Source: Balneolia bacterium | Lineage (GTDB): Bacteria; Bacteroidota; Rhodothermia; Balneolales; Cyclonatronaceae | Direction: 5' to 3' | NCBI GenBank assembly: GCA_022565795.1 | Contig: JAIUMA010000005.1 | Coordinates: forward strand, 29,919-93,918 | DNA length: 64,000 bases | In this document: positions 16,656 to 25,411 of the stretch, one piece after another | Layout of the letters: each line of letters opens with the position of its first letter | How positions within the stretch are numbered: position 1 is the stretch's first letter | Made by a program: the position numbers and the translations under genes | The notes under the pieces: generated by a model | Database searches by the model: none | What the model saw: only the letters and a program-made list of their open reading frames with translations | What the model was told of the DNA's origin: nothing

Positions 16656-17963
16656 CTATAACCCAGGATCTGGTATCAAATCATATTCGTCGGAGGTGAG
16701 GAATTCCAGACGCCTGAAGCGTGGCACAAAAAAGTCGTACCATTCCTGTTGGAATGCCTTCATTTCGTGGTCCAGGGTTCGCAGGCGCTGCGCGTCGGTC
16801 CCGGCACGGCGCTCCAGCCAGGATTGCACCCACATGGGCGGAGAGAGAGGCCGAAGGCGCGATACCAGCTCAGTCTGTCGCTCCCCGGGCTCCTTAAACT
16901 TTTGTTCGGCTTCCGCCAGGCGGTTTTCCACAGCTTCATTTACCAACAGCAGCCTAAACCATACTTCATAAAAATCCGGAGCATTCTCATTCACAAATTC
17001 TTCGGGATGATCGGTAATCCATTCGTCAAACAAGGCGTCGTTTTCCTGGTCCACCGCCTGCTCGATGGATCGCTGTTCGGTTATCCAAAGCGCCCGTGAT
17101 GGCACAGGGTGAAGGCTTGTGGCGAGCATGGAAATAAGAGAGGGAATCAGCAGGAGAAAAAGTACCCAAAAGCCCGCCAGTCCAACAGCATTTACAGCCG
17201 AGCTGGTCATGAAAAGATTAAAGAGGGCGCATAGTGCAAACCAGAATCCAATGTAGAGCAGGATAACGCCGATCAGGGCGAGGCCATCGGCATGGAGAAG
17301 GCTGATCCCAAACAGCAGGGACCACAGCAAAAGAGACAGGATTACCAGCCCGCAAAGAATCAGTAATCTGAACAGCATTTTATAGGCCAAAATCCGGTTA
17401 ATACTAACCGGCTGTGATCGCAGCAGCGCCCAGGTTCCCAGCTCCCGCTCTGCTGACAGCATATTGTAGCCCAGTACAATGACAAAAAGCGGAATCAGCC
17501 ACACCAGCACAAACGCAAAGTCGAAGATGCCCACCATCTGCATAAACGGGTTTTCGAGCGCATTATCCCTTAGCGGCTCGGTCGTGGTGAGGGTTACTCT
17601 GCCATAATTGGGAAGGATATCCAGCTGACCACCGGAGAGCGCGGCAAGTGGTTTTGGCTTCAGAAAAACGTGTTTGCCCGCGCCCTGGAACCGGCTTAAA
17701 ACCAGCGGGTTGGCGGGATCCTGAAACCACCTTTTCACCTCTTTTTCACCCTGTTCTATGGCCACAAGCTCCTGCCTCTTTTCTTCGTAGAAGCTGGCCT
17801 CTGCCGCCCGCAGCGATATTATGGTATCTTCCTGCTGCTTTACCCGCTCGTTGCCGAGATACAGACTGTAGCCTATGAGCAGAGGAAGAAGCAGTAGCGT
17901 AATCCGGAACAGGCCGGATGATTTAAGGTGTCGCCATTCGAAGGAAAAAATATGATGGGTCAC
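16656..17963 (-). CDS. ABC-2 permease with DUF3526-type extracytoplasmic domain (second permease)
   Basis: 435 residues from GTG 17963, whose start overlaps the preceding gene's stop by 4 bases (GTGA). One N-terminal helix (about 19-36), a periplasmic domain of about 90 residues, helices at about 145-165, 187-215 and 223-275 (LFLLLIPSLISMLATSLHPV), then a large soluble segment to the end. This is the DUF3526 ABC permease layout. The 'LHPVPSRALWITEQR' stretch parallels 'IHPVPNTSELYQRIQ' in the sister permease, so the two are diverged duplicates forming a heterodimer with the ATPase at 19382. It is last in the six-gene unit. The substrate is unknown. Confidence 0.8.
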   Translation of the reverse strand: MTHHIFSFEWRHLKSSGLFRITLLLLPLLIGYSLYLGNERVKQQEDTIISLRAAEASFYEEKRQELVAIEQGEKEVKRWFQDPANPLVLSRFQGAGKHVFLKPKPLAALSGGQLDILPNYGRVTLTTTEPLRDNALENPFMQMVGIFDFAFVLVWLIPLFVIVLGYNMLSAERELGTWALLRSQPVSINRILAYKMLFRLLILCGLVILSLLLWSLLFGISLLHADGLALIGVILLYIGFWFALCALFNLFMTSSAVNAVGLAGFWVLFLLLIPSLISMLATSLHPVPSRALWITEQRSIEQAVDQENDALFDEWITDHPEEFVNENAPDFYEVWFRLLLVNEAVENRLAEAEQKFKEPGERQTELVSRLRPLSPPMWVQSWLERRAGTDAQRLRTLDHEMKAFQQEWYDFFVPRFRRLEFLTSDEYDLIPDPGL

Positions 17964-19378
17964 AGCTCCTCCCTCTTTGAAGATACAATCATTAAAAACA
18001 GCAGGGATGCCATAAACCAGACTATGGTTACCAGCAGCGATATTCGCTGACCTGCCGAGATAATCAGCTCGTTTGGTCTTTGATAGGTAAATGCAATGTT
18101 TTCGGCAAAGAAATCGGATCCTACTGCATAACCCGAGGCACGATCGCCAACCGCATGGACTTTGAGATCCATATTCAGGTCGCGCATCAGCTGTATACGG
18201 TAGGCTTCAGCCGCCTGAGTGAAGTGACTAAAGGCATGGATGTCTGTTCCGGCTGTTGTCATAGAGGCCAGTCGGGTTGCGATGGTTGGTGATAAAACCG
18301 AGCTTGCCGCAAAGAGCTGGATTTGCCGCTGGTGAATTTCTTCTATTTTTGCCAGGTGATAATCATAGATTTTCTTTTCGAACTCTTCGCTTTCCTGCAG
18401 CATAAGCCCGCTGAAATTGAAGGGTAAATCCGCGACATCTTCAACTCCGTGCGCAGCAAGCACCGAATCCCTGAACGCCGCGCTGTGCTCACTGTACGGA
18501 TTATGCCCGTCTATCCCGCCTCGTAAATCAGCCTGAATACGCTGATACAGCTCGGATGTATTGGGAACCGGATGTATCTGAGCCGCAAAATTGGTAACCA
18601 GTTTTGGAACAAGCAGGGTGCTGATCATCCAGAACGCAAGCAGAAATACCATGGCCGAGCCCGAACTTTTTGAAAGCGCAGAAACGCCAAGCGTTACGTG
18701 GGCCATCACCCCGAAGTAAAGCAGCCAGACTCCGTTCATTCCAAAAAATCGCAGCAGGTCGTTGCCAGCTGGTTCGGTCAGTATCAACACGCTCAGCCCG
18801 ACTATAAAAAAAGGCGCAAACAGCAGGGCGATGATGCCCCATAACGCAATGGCCTTTCCGGTAATGAGCTGCTTCACGCTCACGCCCTGACTCACCAGAA
18901 ACCGATACATACCGGACTCTTTCTCAGCAGCTATACTCCTGTAGCCCACAAAAATGATGAAGAGTGGAAACAGATAGCCAAAAATAAATGCGGGGGTTAG
19001 CTCAGCGAACCTCATAGAGGCATCTTTGTCTTCCGCCAGGCTGTAGGTTGCAAAGTTCTGGCGATGGGCCTCCATAAACAGCGATACGCCGGTATAGCGG
19101 TCAACACCGGGCTCAAATACGGAAAGCACCGTTACCGGTTTGAAGGCGAAGGTGCCGTAATGAGCCGCAGAGTGCGGATTTTTCTCACCCTGATTTTCCC
19201 ACTGAATGCGGGCCAACTCTTGAGCCTGCTCGTGCTGCTCAGCCATTACCTTATAGTAGCCTGCTCCGGATATCACCGAAACGGCCAGCAGACTGAGCAT
19301 CACCAGTCCCAGCACTAAAACGACTTTATCGCGCACCAGCCGCCGGATTTCATTTCTCGCAATCGTGAAAACTACCAT
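17960..19378 (-). CDS. ABC-2 permease with DUF3526-type extracytoplasmic domain (first permease)
   Basis: 472 residues from ATG 19378. N-terminal helix about 17-40, periplasmic part about 40-125 (AHYGTFAFKPVTVLSVFEPG), helices at about 130-150, 175-205, 218-240 and 248-265, then a long soluble region to about 440 and a final helix (LLVTIVWFMASLLFLMIVSS). The NLIHPVPNTSEL-type motif after the fourth helix is shared with the downstream permease. It sits 3 bases after the ATPase gene and overlaps the next permease, so stoichiometric translation is likely. The family is typical of gliding, secretion or stress exporters in Bacteroidota, but no substrate can be assigned. Confidence 0.8.
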   Translation of the reverse strand: MVVFTIARNEIRRLVRDKVVLVLGLVMLSLLAVSVISGAGYYKVMAEQHEQAQELARIQWENQGEKNPHSAAHYGTFAFKPVTVLSVFEPGVDRYTGVSLFMEAHRQNFATYSLAEDKDASMRFAELTPAFIFGYLFPLFIIFVGYRSIAAEKESGMYRFLVSQGVSVKQLITGKAIALWGIIALLFAPFFIVGLSVLILTEPAGNDLLRFFGMNGVWLLYFGVMAHVTLGVSALSKSSGSAMVFLLAFWMISTLLVPKLVTNFAAQIHPVPNTSELYQRIQADLRGGIDGHNPYSEHSAAFRDSVLAAHGVEDVADLPFNFSGLMLQESEEFEKKIYDYHLAKIEEIHQRQIQLFAASSVLSPTIATRLASMTTAGTDIHAFSHFTQAAEAYRIQLMRDLNMDLKVHAVGDRASGYAVGSDFFAENIAFTYQRPNELIISAGQRISLLVTIVWFMASLLFLMIVSSKREEL

Positions 19379-19381
19379 AGC

Positions 19382-20083
19382 TCAGGCCCTCATATGATGT
19401 AAATATACGCGTTCCAGATCGCTGTGGGATACATCCGCGGCGTTCAGCTCTTCCACCAGGCGTCCGTTGCTCATAATGCCAATTCGGGTTCCGGTTTCCT
19501 TGGCACGGAACAGGTCGTGCGTTGTCATCAAAATGGCGGCGCCCCGGGATTTCATATCTCCAAGCAGGCCGGCAAAGTCGTTGCTGGCCGAAGGATCCAG
19601 TCCGCTGGTTGGCTCATCTAACAGCAATACTGATGAATTACGCGCTATAGCAAGCGCAATGCCAACTTTCTGGCGCATCCCTTTCGAGTATCCGGAAACG
19701 CGTTTGCCAACCGCATCACCCTGAAGCCCGGCCTCCACCAGAAGCTCCCCGGCCTGATCATCCGTGAGCTGAACACCCGATAAACCGCTGAAGAACTGCA
19801 GATTTTCAATGCCCGAGAGATTGGGATAGAGTGACAGGTTTTCCGGTATGTAGGTCAGCTTTTTCTTTGTTTCCAGCGAGTACTGCGCCACCGATAAACC
19901 ATCTATTCTGGCTAACCCGGCACTGGGCTGCGTCAAATTCAGGAACAGGTTGATGGTAGTCGTTTTGCCCGCTCCGTTTGCGCCCAGCAGGCAGTAAATT
20001 TCGCCTCCGGAGATGCTCAGGTTTAATTCGTCTACAGCCGTATGGCCGTTATAGGTTTTACTGAGGTTGATGGCTTCAAGCAT
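19382..20083 (-). CDS. ABC transporter ATP-binding protein for the DUF3526 permease pair
   Basis: 233 residues. Walker A is LLGANGAGKTT (about 32-42), the Q-loop is TYIPENLSLYPN (about 76-87), the ABC signature is SGYSKGMRQKV (about 130-140), and Walker B plus Glu is SVLLLDEPTSGLDP (about 150-163). The H-loop is MTTHDLF. The position directly before two permeases and the short C-terminus fit an ABC-2-type exporter or a Nos/gliding-type importer module. It starts 21 bases after the exported flavoprotein gene, the fourth gene of the unit. Confidence 0.88.
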   Translation of the reverse strand: MLEAINLSKTYNGHTAVDELNLSISGGEIYCLLGANGAGKTTTINLFLNLTQPSAGLARIDGLSVAQYSLETKKKLTYIPENLSLYPNLSGIENLQFFSGLSGVQLTDDQAGELLVEAGLQGDAVGKRVSGYSKGMRQKVGIALAIARNSSVLLLDEPTSGLDPSASNDFAGLLGDMKSRGAAILMTTHDLFRAKETGTRIGIMSNGRLVEELNAADVSHSDLERVYLHHMRA

Positions 20084-20104
20084 GGTTTTAGTTGGTTAAG
20101 GGAA

Positions 20105-21145
20105 TCATGAGGAAAATTTTTTGTCCAGAAAAACACGGTTCACGGCGGCCGCTACAACCGTTCCGGAATACGCCGCATGGATCACCTGACCGTTAGTCCG
20201 GCTGCAAATATCGCCTATGGCGTAGACGCCTTCTACATTACTTAGGTACTGCTCATTTACTTCTACTGCACCGTTTGCGCGCAGCGAGCATCCCAGTGCT
20301 TCAGCAAGTCTGCTGTTGGCAGTGATGCGACCCGGGGCGTAGCAGGCTTCAAAAAGAAGTGGTGCGGTGGCGTCATCCAGATGAATCTGAATTCCGGAAC
20401 CGTTTTTTGATATCTGCTTTACGGTTCCATGTTCTATGGTTATTCCAAGGCTTGATACCAGCCTTCTGGTATCATCGGGCAGATCCACAGGAACTCCCTG
20501 GGAATAATAGGTGATGTCGTCTGTCCAGTTGGTTATTGTAGAGGCCAGACTTAGCGCAGAGGTTCCGCTTCCAATTACGACCGTTTTTTTATCTCTGTTT
20601 TCCCATCCGTGGCAATAGGGACAATGGTAAACACCCCTTCCCCAGAGCTCTTCCAGCCCGTCTATATCCTGTAGATTATCCGTTACGCCACCCGCGAATA
20701 TCACATTTTGACCGGTAAACGTGTTTCCGTTTTCATGACTAACTGAAAAAGAATCATCCTTCTTTTCTACCTCCACGACCATGCCTTCAACTCGCGCCAA
20801 ATACTCCTTGTATTGTCCTAGCTGAGCTTTGGCTTCTTCTCTGATTTCAGCCGGATTCTGCCCGTCCCTGCTGAACAGATTGTTGGCTTGCGGGGAAGTG
20901 CGGTTCCGCGGCATACCGGCATCAATCATCAGCACTTTACGGCGACATCGACCAAGCCCCATTGCTGCCGATAAGCCGGCATAGCTTCCACCAATTATGA
21001 TAGCATCATACAAAACTTCAGCCGGGGCATCATCATTAAACGCCTCCCCTATTTCAGAAGCTGGAAAACGCTGCCCGGTAAACGGCATCTGAAAAATGGC
21101 ACCAAGACCGAGTGCGGTGGTTTTTATGAAAGACTTTCTTTTCAT
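20105..21145 (-). CDS. Exported NAD(P)/FAD-dependent oxidoreductase with CPYC active site (thioredoxin-reductase-like)
   Basis: 346 residues. The N-terminus, MKRKSFIKTTALGLGAIF, is a Tat-like signal (K-R-K-S-F-I-K instead of twin Arg), so this flavoprotein probably acts in the periplasm. FAD loop YDAIIIGGSYAGLSAAMGLG (about 46-65), redox pair HCPYCHG (Cys175/Cys178), second nucleotide loop VVIGSGTSALSL, and FAD-end motif GVYAIGDICS. Two-domain TrxR/AhpF fold, but with CPYC instead of CATC, as in a group of standalone disulfide oxidoreductases. It follows the FAD monooxygenase-like gene by 52 bases and precedes the ABC genes by 21, within the dyad-controlled unit. The partner and the electron donor in the periplasm are unknown. 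Confidence 0.85.
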   Translation of the reverse strand: MKRKSFIKTTALGLGAIFQMPFTGQRFPASEIGEAFNDDAPAEVLYDAIIIGGSYAGLSAAMGLGRCRRKVLMIDAGMPRNRTSPQANNLFSRDGQNPAEIREEAKAQLGQYKEYLARVEGMVVEVEKKDDSFSVSHENGNTFTGQNVIFAGGVTDNLQDIDGLEELWGRGVYHCPYCHGWENRDKKTVVIGSGTSALSLASTITNWTDDITYYSQGVPVDLPDDTRRLVSSLGITIEHGTVKQISKNGSGIQIHLDDATAPLLFEACYAPGRITANSRLAEALGCSLRANGAVEVNEQYLSNVEGVYAIGDICSRTNGQVIHAAYSGTVVAAAVNRVFLDKKFSS

Positions 21146-21197
21146 TTTTTAGTTGATTAAAGTGCGATGTTACATTCGGATTAGAACGTCACTGCTG

Positions 21198-22400
21198 CTA
21201 CACCGCAATGCGCTTCGACTGCTGCATCATTATCCTTTCAGCAGCCATGCGTGCGCCAATTATATTTCTGGATACGGGGCCGACCTCGAGCTCGGCCAGC
21301 GGACCGGTGACGTAGAGATTTTCGCTCCACCTCAAATCTGGTCCGGTTATCGGGAAACCGCAGGGCGAGCATTCCAGATTGTGGTCAGCAATAAGATTAT
21401 CCACAAGGCGGCCACCCGGGCGCTTGCTGCTGTAGCCCGTGGCCAGAATGATGTAATTAGCTCCGATTTTTTGACCGTCACTCAGGCTCAGCATCATCAG
21501 GTCGCTGGTTAAAACAGAGCATGATGAGATGGTGCCCGTAGCCACATCACAGAGTTTATCCCTGGTTTTTTGCATCAGGCTTCGCTTCAGCTCATACGTT
21601 ACCGAGCCACTGTTTCGGGCCTGTTGTATAACATCACGTCGTCTCACCGGAGACGAGATGCTGCGGAACCGGCCCAAGAACTTTGGTCCCATCCAGCCGG
21701 GATCGGCATCATAATTATTATACCGCAGCGGTTTTGGTGAAAGGAGGGTAACATGCCTGTCGCTGGTCGCAAGGGAGAGCGCTGTTTGCACCCCGGACAT
21801 ACCACCACCAATAACAATGATCCGGCCGGTTTCAGGAATATTTTCCCGGCTATAGGACGGTTCAAGCACGTGCGAAATCCGGGCGCCATTAGTCCGGGCT
21901 TCACGCGCCCACTCCGGCCACCGGGCCGATCCTGTCGAACCAATTGCTAAAATCACCTTTCTTGCTTTTAAAGCCTGGCCCGAAGTGGTGATTTGGGCCG
22001 ATCCGTTCAGCAGCTCAATGCCGGTAACGATCTCCTGCAGATGAGTTTCGGACAGCCGGCTGCGTCGTATGGCATCTTCCGCGTGGGCATTAAACAGCGC
22101 CAGAGACGGCCTCTCATTAGGTTCAGTAAACAGATGATAATTTCCGGAGTTATTCCCGGCAAAGTGCTTCAGAGAAAATGGTTCTGTGTCGATATGGTGA
22201 ACGCCCGGGGAACGCAAAAACTCCATCCCCACATTAGCTGTGGCACGTTTCCACTCGTACAACAGCTCCGGATGGGGATCGATGATGCGTATCTCATCCC
22301 GGGCGGCATATCCGCGCGTAATTAGCGAGTGAGCTATCGTGGTGCCGTGAATACCGCCTCCAACGATGGCCCATTCCACCATATCATTCGTAGTGTTCAT
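21198..22400 (-). CDS. FAD/NAD(P)-binding oxidoreductase, flavin-monooxygenase-like
   Basis: 400 residues. Two Rossmann loops: AIVGGGIHGTTIAHSL (about 11-26, FAD) and IIVIGGGMSGVQTAL (about 192-206, NADPH), with an ATG-like motif YIILATGYSSKR near 345. This is the architecture of N-hydroxylating or Baeyer-Villiger-type monooxygenases and of related oxidoreductases that often sit beside COG0523 GTPases in metal-limitation clusters. It lies 70 bases downstream of the GTPase gene and 52 bases before the exported flavoprotein. If it hydroxylates an amine, the unit could make or process a metal ligand, but no carrier or synthetase is nearby, so that remains speculation. Confidence 0.82.
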   Translation of the reverse strand: MNTTNDMVEWAIVGGGIHGTTIAHSLITRGYAARDEIRIIDPHPELLYEWKRATANVGMEFLRSPGVHHIDTEPFSLKHFAGNNSGNYHLFTEPNERPSLALFNAHAEDAIRRSRLSETHLQEIVTGIELLNGSAQITTSGQALKARKVILAIGSTGSARWPEWAREARTNGARISHVLEPSYSRENIPETGRIIVIGGGMSGVQTALSLATSDRHVTLLSPKPLRYNNYDADPGWMGPKFLGRFRSISSPVRRRDVIQQARNSGSVTYELKRSLMQKTRDKLCDVATGTISSCSVLTSDLMMLSLSDGQKIGANYIILATGYSSKRPGGRLVDNLIADHNLECSPCGFPITGPDLRWSENLYVTGPLAELEVGPVSRNIIGARMAAERIMMQQSKRIAV

Positions 22401-22470
22401 TTCCTTTGTAAAATCAAATGGGGGTGCCGCCTGTAGTGGTCGAGGTTGAGGTTATGTTATGGGGTATAGA

Positions 22471-23703
22471 TTAATGCTGCGCATGCCCTGCCTCCTGCGG
22501 GTTCCAGTCTGGCCATGGGTCCTCAAATGAGCCACCGGCATGGTAGTGCGCAATTTCTTCATCCGTGCAGAGACAGGACTCAAGTTCTTCGTAAAGCTCG
22601 TCTTTGTCGAAGTTCTGACCAATAAAGACAAGCTCATTCATACGGTCTCCGAACGCTTTGGTCCACCGGCTCATGATGCGCTCCTCGTTAGCCTGAAAAG
22701 CCGGGTGCTGATTTCGCTCTAATTTGGAAAGCGAATCCCACCATACTCCGGCCGGCTCGGCGTTGATAGAACCTCCGGCCTGACTCCAGTTAATCGCTTT
22801 ATCCGGCCGGGAAGCAATCCAAAACAGCCCCTTCGATCTTACTACAGCTGCCGGCCAGTTATGCCGGATGTAGGCCCACAAACGTGCCGGGTGAAACGGC
22901 CGTGGCGTCTGAAAAACAATCGAGCTGATGCCGTACTCTTCGGTTTCCGGTGTATGCTCATTCTCCAGCTCCTTTATCCATCCCGCCGATTGGGAGGTTG
23001 TTTCATAATCGAACAGTTTGGTATCCAGGACTTCCTGCAGATCAACTTTACTGTGGGTGGTGCGAATCGTTTTAGCGACAGGATTCAGCTTTCGAATTGT
23101 AGCCTCGATTTCATCGAGCTGTATGCCGGAAACCAGGTCGGTTTTGTTGAGCAGAATAACGTTCGCAAACTCCACCTGATCGATCAGCAGATGCACAATG
23201 CTGCGCTCGTCTTCCTCCGTTTCGTGCCAGCCCCGGTCGATAAGCGTATCCATCGACTCCAGGTTTTTATGGAAGGATGATGCATCCACCACGGTAACCA
23301 GCGTATCCAGCCGGCTGATTTCCGACAGGTTTACGGGAAGATCCGACATGTCAAAGAAAAAGGTCTGCGCAACCGGAAGCGGCTCGGAAATGCCGGTGCT
23401 TTCAATAAGCAGATAATCGAAGCGGCCTTCATGCGCAAGCCGTCCGACCTCTTCAATCAAATCCTCGCGGAGGGTGCAGCAGATGCAGCCGTTGCTCATT
23501 TCAACCAGTCTTTCCTCCGTGCGCGACAGGGTGCCGGTATCCTCCACCAGCTTGGAATCGATATTGATCTCGCTCATATCGTTTACAATTACGGCCACTT
23601 TCAGGCCTTCCTTGTTGCGGAGGATGTGATTCAGCAGGGTTGTTTTTCCGGAGCCGAGAAAGCCGCTCAGCACGGTTACGGGTAAACGCATTGGTTGATT
23701 CAT
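22471..23703 (-). CDS. COG0523 GTPase / zinc metallochaperone (ZigA/CobW-like)
   Basis: 410 residues from ATG 23703 (a TTG at 23724 lies inside an operator-like dyad and is rejected; ATG 23691 is possible). P-loop GFLGSGKT at 14-21, metal-binding GCICC motif at Cys73/Cys75/Cys76, the ESTGISEP segment, GTP-specificity NKTDL, and the COG0523 C-terminal domain ending FEDPWPDW with a His-rich tail (EIAHYH ... GHAQH). These are the marks of the zinc-trafficking branch. Two matching 15-bp dyads lie immediately upstream, as expected for a Zur-type repressed gene. It heads a minus-strand unit of six genes. Confidence 0.9.
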   Translation of the reverse strand: MNQPMRLPVTVLSGFLGSGKTTLLNHILRNKEGLKVAVIVNDMSEINIDSKLVEDTGTLSRTEERLVEMSNGCICCTLREDLIEEVGRLAHEGRFDYLLIESTGISEPLPVAQTFFFDMSDLPVNLSEISRLDTLVTVVDASSFHKNLESMDTLIDRGWHETEEDERSIVHLLIDQVEFANVILLNKTDLVSGIQLDEIEATIRKLNPVAKTIRTTHSKVDLQEVLDTKLFDYETTSQSAGWIKELENEHTPETEEYGISSIVFQTPRPFHPARLWAYIRHNWPAAVVRSKGLFWIASRPDKAINWSQAGGSINAEPAGVWWDSLSKLERNQHPAFQANEERIMSRWTKAFGDRMNELVFIGQNFDKDELYEELESCLCTDEEIAHYHAGGSFEDPWPDWNPQEAGHAQH

Positions 23704-23719
23704 TGACAAAATTAATAAA

Positions 23720-23734
23720 TGCAATAATGTTGCA
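23720..23734. promoter_or_regulatory. Operator-like dyad 1 upstream of the COG0523 gene
   Basis: TGCAATAATGTTGCA, a dyad with TGCAA/TTGCA arms, starting 17 bases upstream of the chosen ATG, where a repressor would block transcription. It shares TGCAAnnAnGTTGCA with dyad 2. Context (COG0523 gene) points to a Fur-family zinc regulator; the protein is not in the window. Confidence 0.55.
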
Positions 23735-23762
23735 AGTAGTAATATAGCAGGTGCTCAGGTAT

Positions 23763-23781
23763 AATGCAACTAAGTTGCATT
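23763..23781. promoter_or_regulatory. Operator-like dyad 2 upstream of the COG0523 gene
   Basis: A perfect 19-base palindrome, AATGCAACTAAGTTGCATT, whose core TGCAACTAAGTTGCA matches dyad 1. It lies 60 bases upstream of the ATG. A pair of equal dyads 45 bases apart (core to core) is typical of Fur/Zur-family control, but the metal and protein are inferred. Confidence 0.6.
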
Positions 23782-24084
23782 TTTTAGGGCGATATTTATT
23801 GTCCGTTGTCCGGCTCAGGCTTGCTGGTAAAAGAAGAATTATCCTGCCCTGCATCTTTCCCAGGCTTACTATGAAAACTTATTTCCGGACTTCTCAACCT
23901 TTATGGCCAGCACATTCATCCTGCAGCGAATATAGATTAATATGTAACAACCATCTGCATGTATGTAAGGTAATACCAACAAATCCGCTGCATATTATTA
24001 TTGAGAAAAGGTTATGAGACAGGTTCCAAATCAGAACCTGCCCGAATCTTAATTCTCTTTCCATCAACTATTATGGAGTTAAAT
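23782..24084. other. 303-base intergenic stretch
   Basis: Divergent region between the COG0523 unit and the DUF4398 lipoprotein gene. Apart from the two dyads at its left edge I see no gene, repeat or hairpin. It should hold the promoter of the lipoprotein pair; no clear TAnnTTTG box was found. Confidence 0.45.
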
Positions 24085-24456
24085 ATGAGACTGTATCAAA
24101 AACTGTTTACAGGTGTCATCTGTCTGGGTCTGTTAACTGCATGCGGAAGCACAAACCCACCCACCCAGCAGCTCACCGAAACACAAATGGTTATTCAGCA
24201 GGCAGAAGAGCTGGGAGCTGAAGACTACGCCCCACTCGAGATCAGGGATGCCAGAATTAAGCTTGACCTGGCCAGAGAGGCCGTTAAGGATGAAGAGTAT
24301 GATAAGGCCATCCGCCTTGCCGAACATGCCAGACTGGATGCGGAGCTGGCTCAGATAAAAGCCCGTTCCGGTAAAGCCCAAAAAGAGGTTGCTGAATTAA
24401 GAGAGAGCATCCGGGTTTTAAAGTCGGAAATTGAAAGAAATCAAAGAAATAACTAA
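24085..24456 (+). CDS. DUF4398-domain lipoprotein
   Basis: 123 residues from ATG 24085, preceded by GGAG with 6 bases spacing (the ATG at 24073 overlaps that site and is rejected). Signal peptide about 1-18 with lipobox LTAC. The mature part is a DUF4398 helical repeat: AEELGAEDYAPLEIRDARIK, then LDLAREAVKDEEYDKAIRLAEHARLDAE, and an alpha-helical tail (EVAELRESIRVLKSEIE). DUF4398 proteins are periplasmic helical lipoproteins beside OmpA-type proteins. The next gene carries the same domain fused to OmpA and starts 17 bases after this stop, so they are co-expressed envelope partners. Confidence 0.85.
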   Translation: MRLYQKLFTGVICLGLLTACGSTNPPTQQLTETQMVIQQAEELGAEDYAPLEIRDARIKLDLAREAVKDEEYDKAIRLAEHARLDAELAQIKARSGKAQKEVAELRESIRVLKSEIERNQRNN

Positions 24457-24473
24457 ACCTGGTGAGGATAAAT

Positions 24474-25379
24474 ATGATGAATTTACTACAGCAGATACAC
24501 ACAACATTCTTACCTAAAGCCATTCTGGGACTTATCCCTCTGCTCCTGATTTTCACAGGATGCGCCGGGCCTCAAGCGGCCAACTCAGAGCTTACAACCG
24601 CAACTGAAGCCTACAATGAGGCGCAGCGAGACCCCTCCATTGCACAGTTCGCGCCGGTTGCCTTAAAAGAAGCCGAAGAGGCGCTGGAGAGAACTCAGTC
24701 GCTGTGGGAGGCTAAGGCAGATAAGTCGTCGGTTGATCACTACGCCTACATAGCGCTACAGAAAACCAGAATCGCACTTGAAACTGCTGCTTTTAACGCT
24801 GCAAATCAGGAAATAAGCCGAAGTGAAGTAGAGCGTCAACAGGTTCTGCTGGACGTCCGCCGTTCTGAAGCAGACCGGTCTGAAGCCAGAGCACAAAGTG
24901 CACTGGAGGAAGCTCGTGGAGAAAGAGCGCTGGCTGACGAAGCCCGCAGAAGAGCGGATTTACTCGCCGCAAGAGTGAATGAACTCGAAGCCCGTCCAAC
25001 CGACCGCGGACTGGTGCTAACGCTTGGCGACGTACTGTTTGAAACCGGTCAGTCTGATCTTCGCTCGGCTGGAATGAAGACCATGGACGATCTGGCAAAA
25101 TTCCTGCAGGAATACCCTGAGCGCAATATTTTAGTCGAAGGTTTCACCGACAATGTTGGTTCCGAGTCTTTCAACATGGAGTTATCCAGAAAACGGGCCA
25201 ACTCAGTGAAAGCAGCAATCCTGAATAGAAACATAGCCGAAAACCGTATTCGTACGGTCGGTTATGGATTTCAATATCCCGTAGGAAGTAACGATACCGC
25301 CGCGGGACGTCAGCAAAATCGTCGTGTTGAAATTATTATCTCCGAACAGGATGGCACGATTACAACAAGAGGCCAGTAG
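24474..25379 (+). CDS. DUF4398-OmpA peptidoglycan-associated lipoprotein
   Basis: 301 residues from ATG 24474, 7 bases after GAGG. Signal peptide with lipobox FTGC. The N-terminal DUF4398 helices (ANSELTTATEAYNEAQRDPS, FAPVALKEAEEALERTQSLW) are followed by a roughly 80-residue coiled coil rich in RSEADRSEARAQSALEEA. The C-terminal OmpA/MotB domain (about 185-290) carries VEGFTDNVGSESFNMELSRK, then RANSVKAAIL and GxGFQYPVGSN-type peptidoglycan-binding residues (D and R in NRRVEI). It tethers the outer membrane to the cell wall. A rho-independent terminator follows (25412-25450). The pair with the preceding lipoprotein is well supported; the specific role is unknown. Confidence 0.88.
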   Translation: MMNLLQQIHTTFLPKAILGLIPLLLIFTGCAGPQAANSELTTATEAYNEAQRDPSIAQFAPVALKEAEEALERTQSLWEAKADKSSVDHYAYIALQKTRIALETAAFNAANQEISRSEVERQQVLLDVRRSEADRSEARAQSALEEARGERALADEARRRADLLAARVNELEARPTDRGLVLTLGDVLFETGQSDLRSAGMKTMDDLAKFLQEYPERNILVEGFTDNVGSESFNMELSRKRANSVKAAILNRNIAENRIRTVGYGFQYPVGSNDTAAGRQQNRRVEIIISEQDGTITTRGQ

Positions 25380-25411
25380 AGCAAAACGAATTCTTTCAGA
25401 CTGAATAACAG

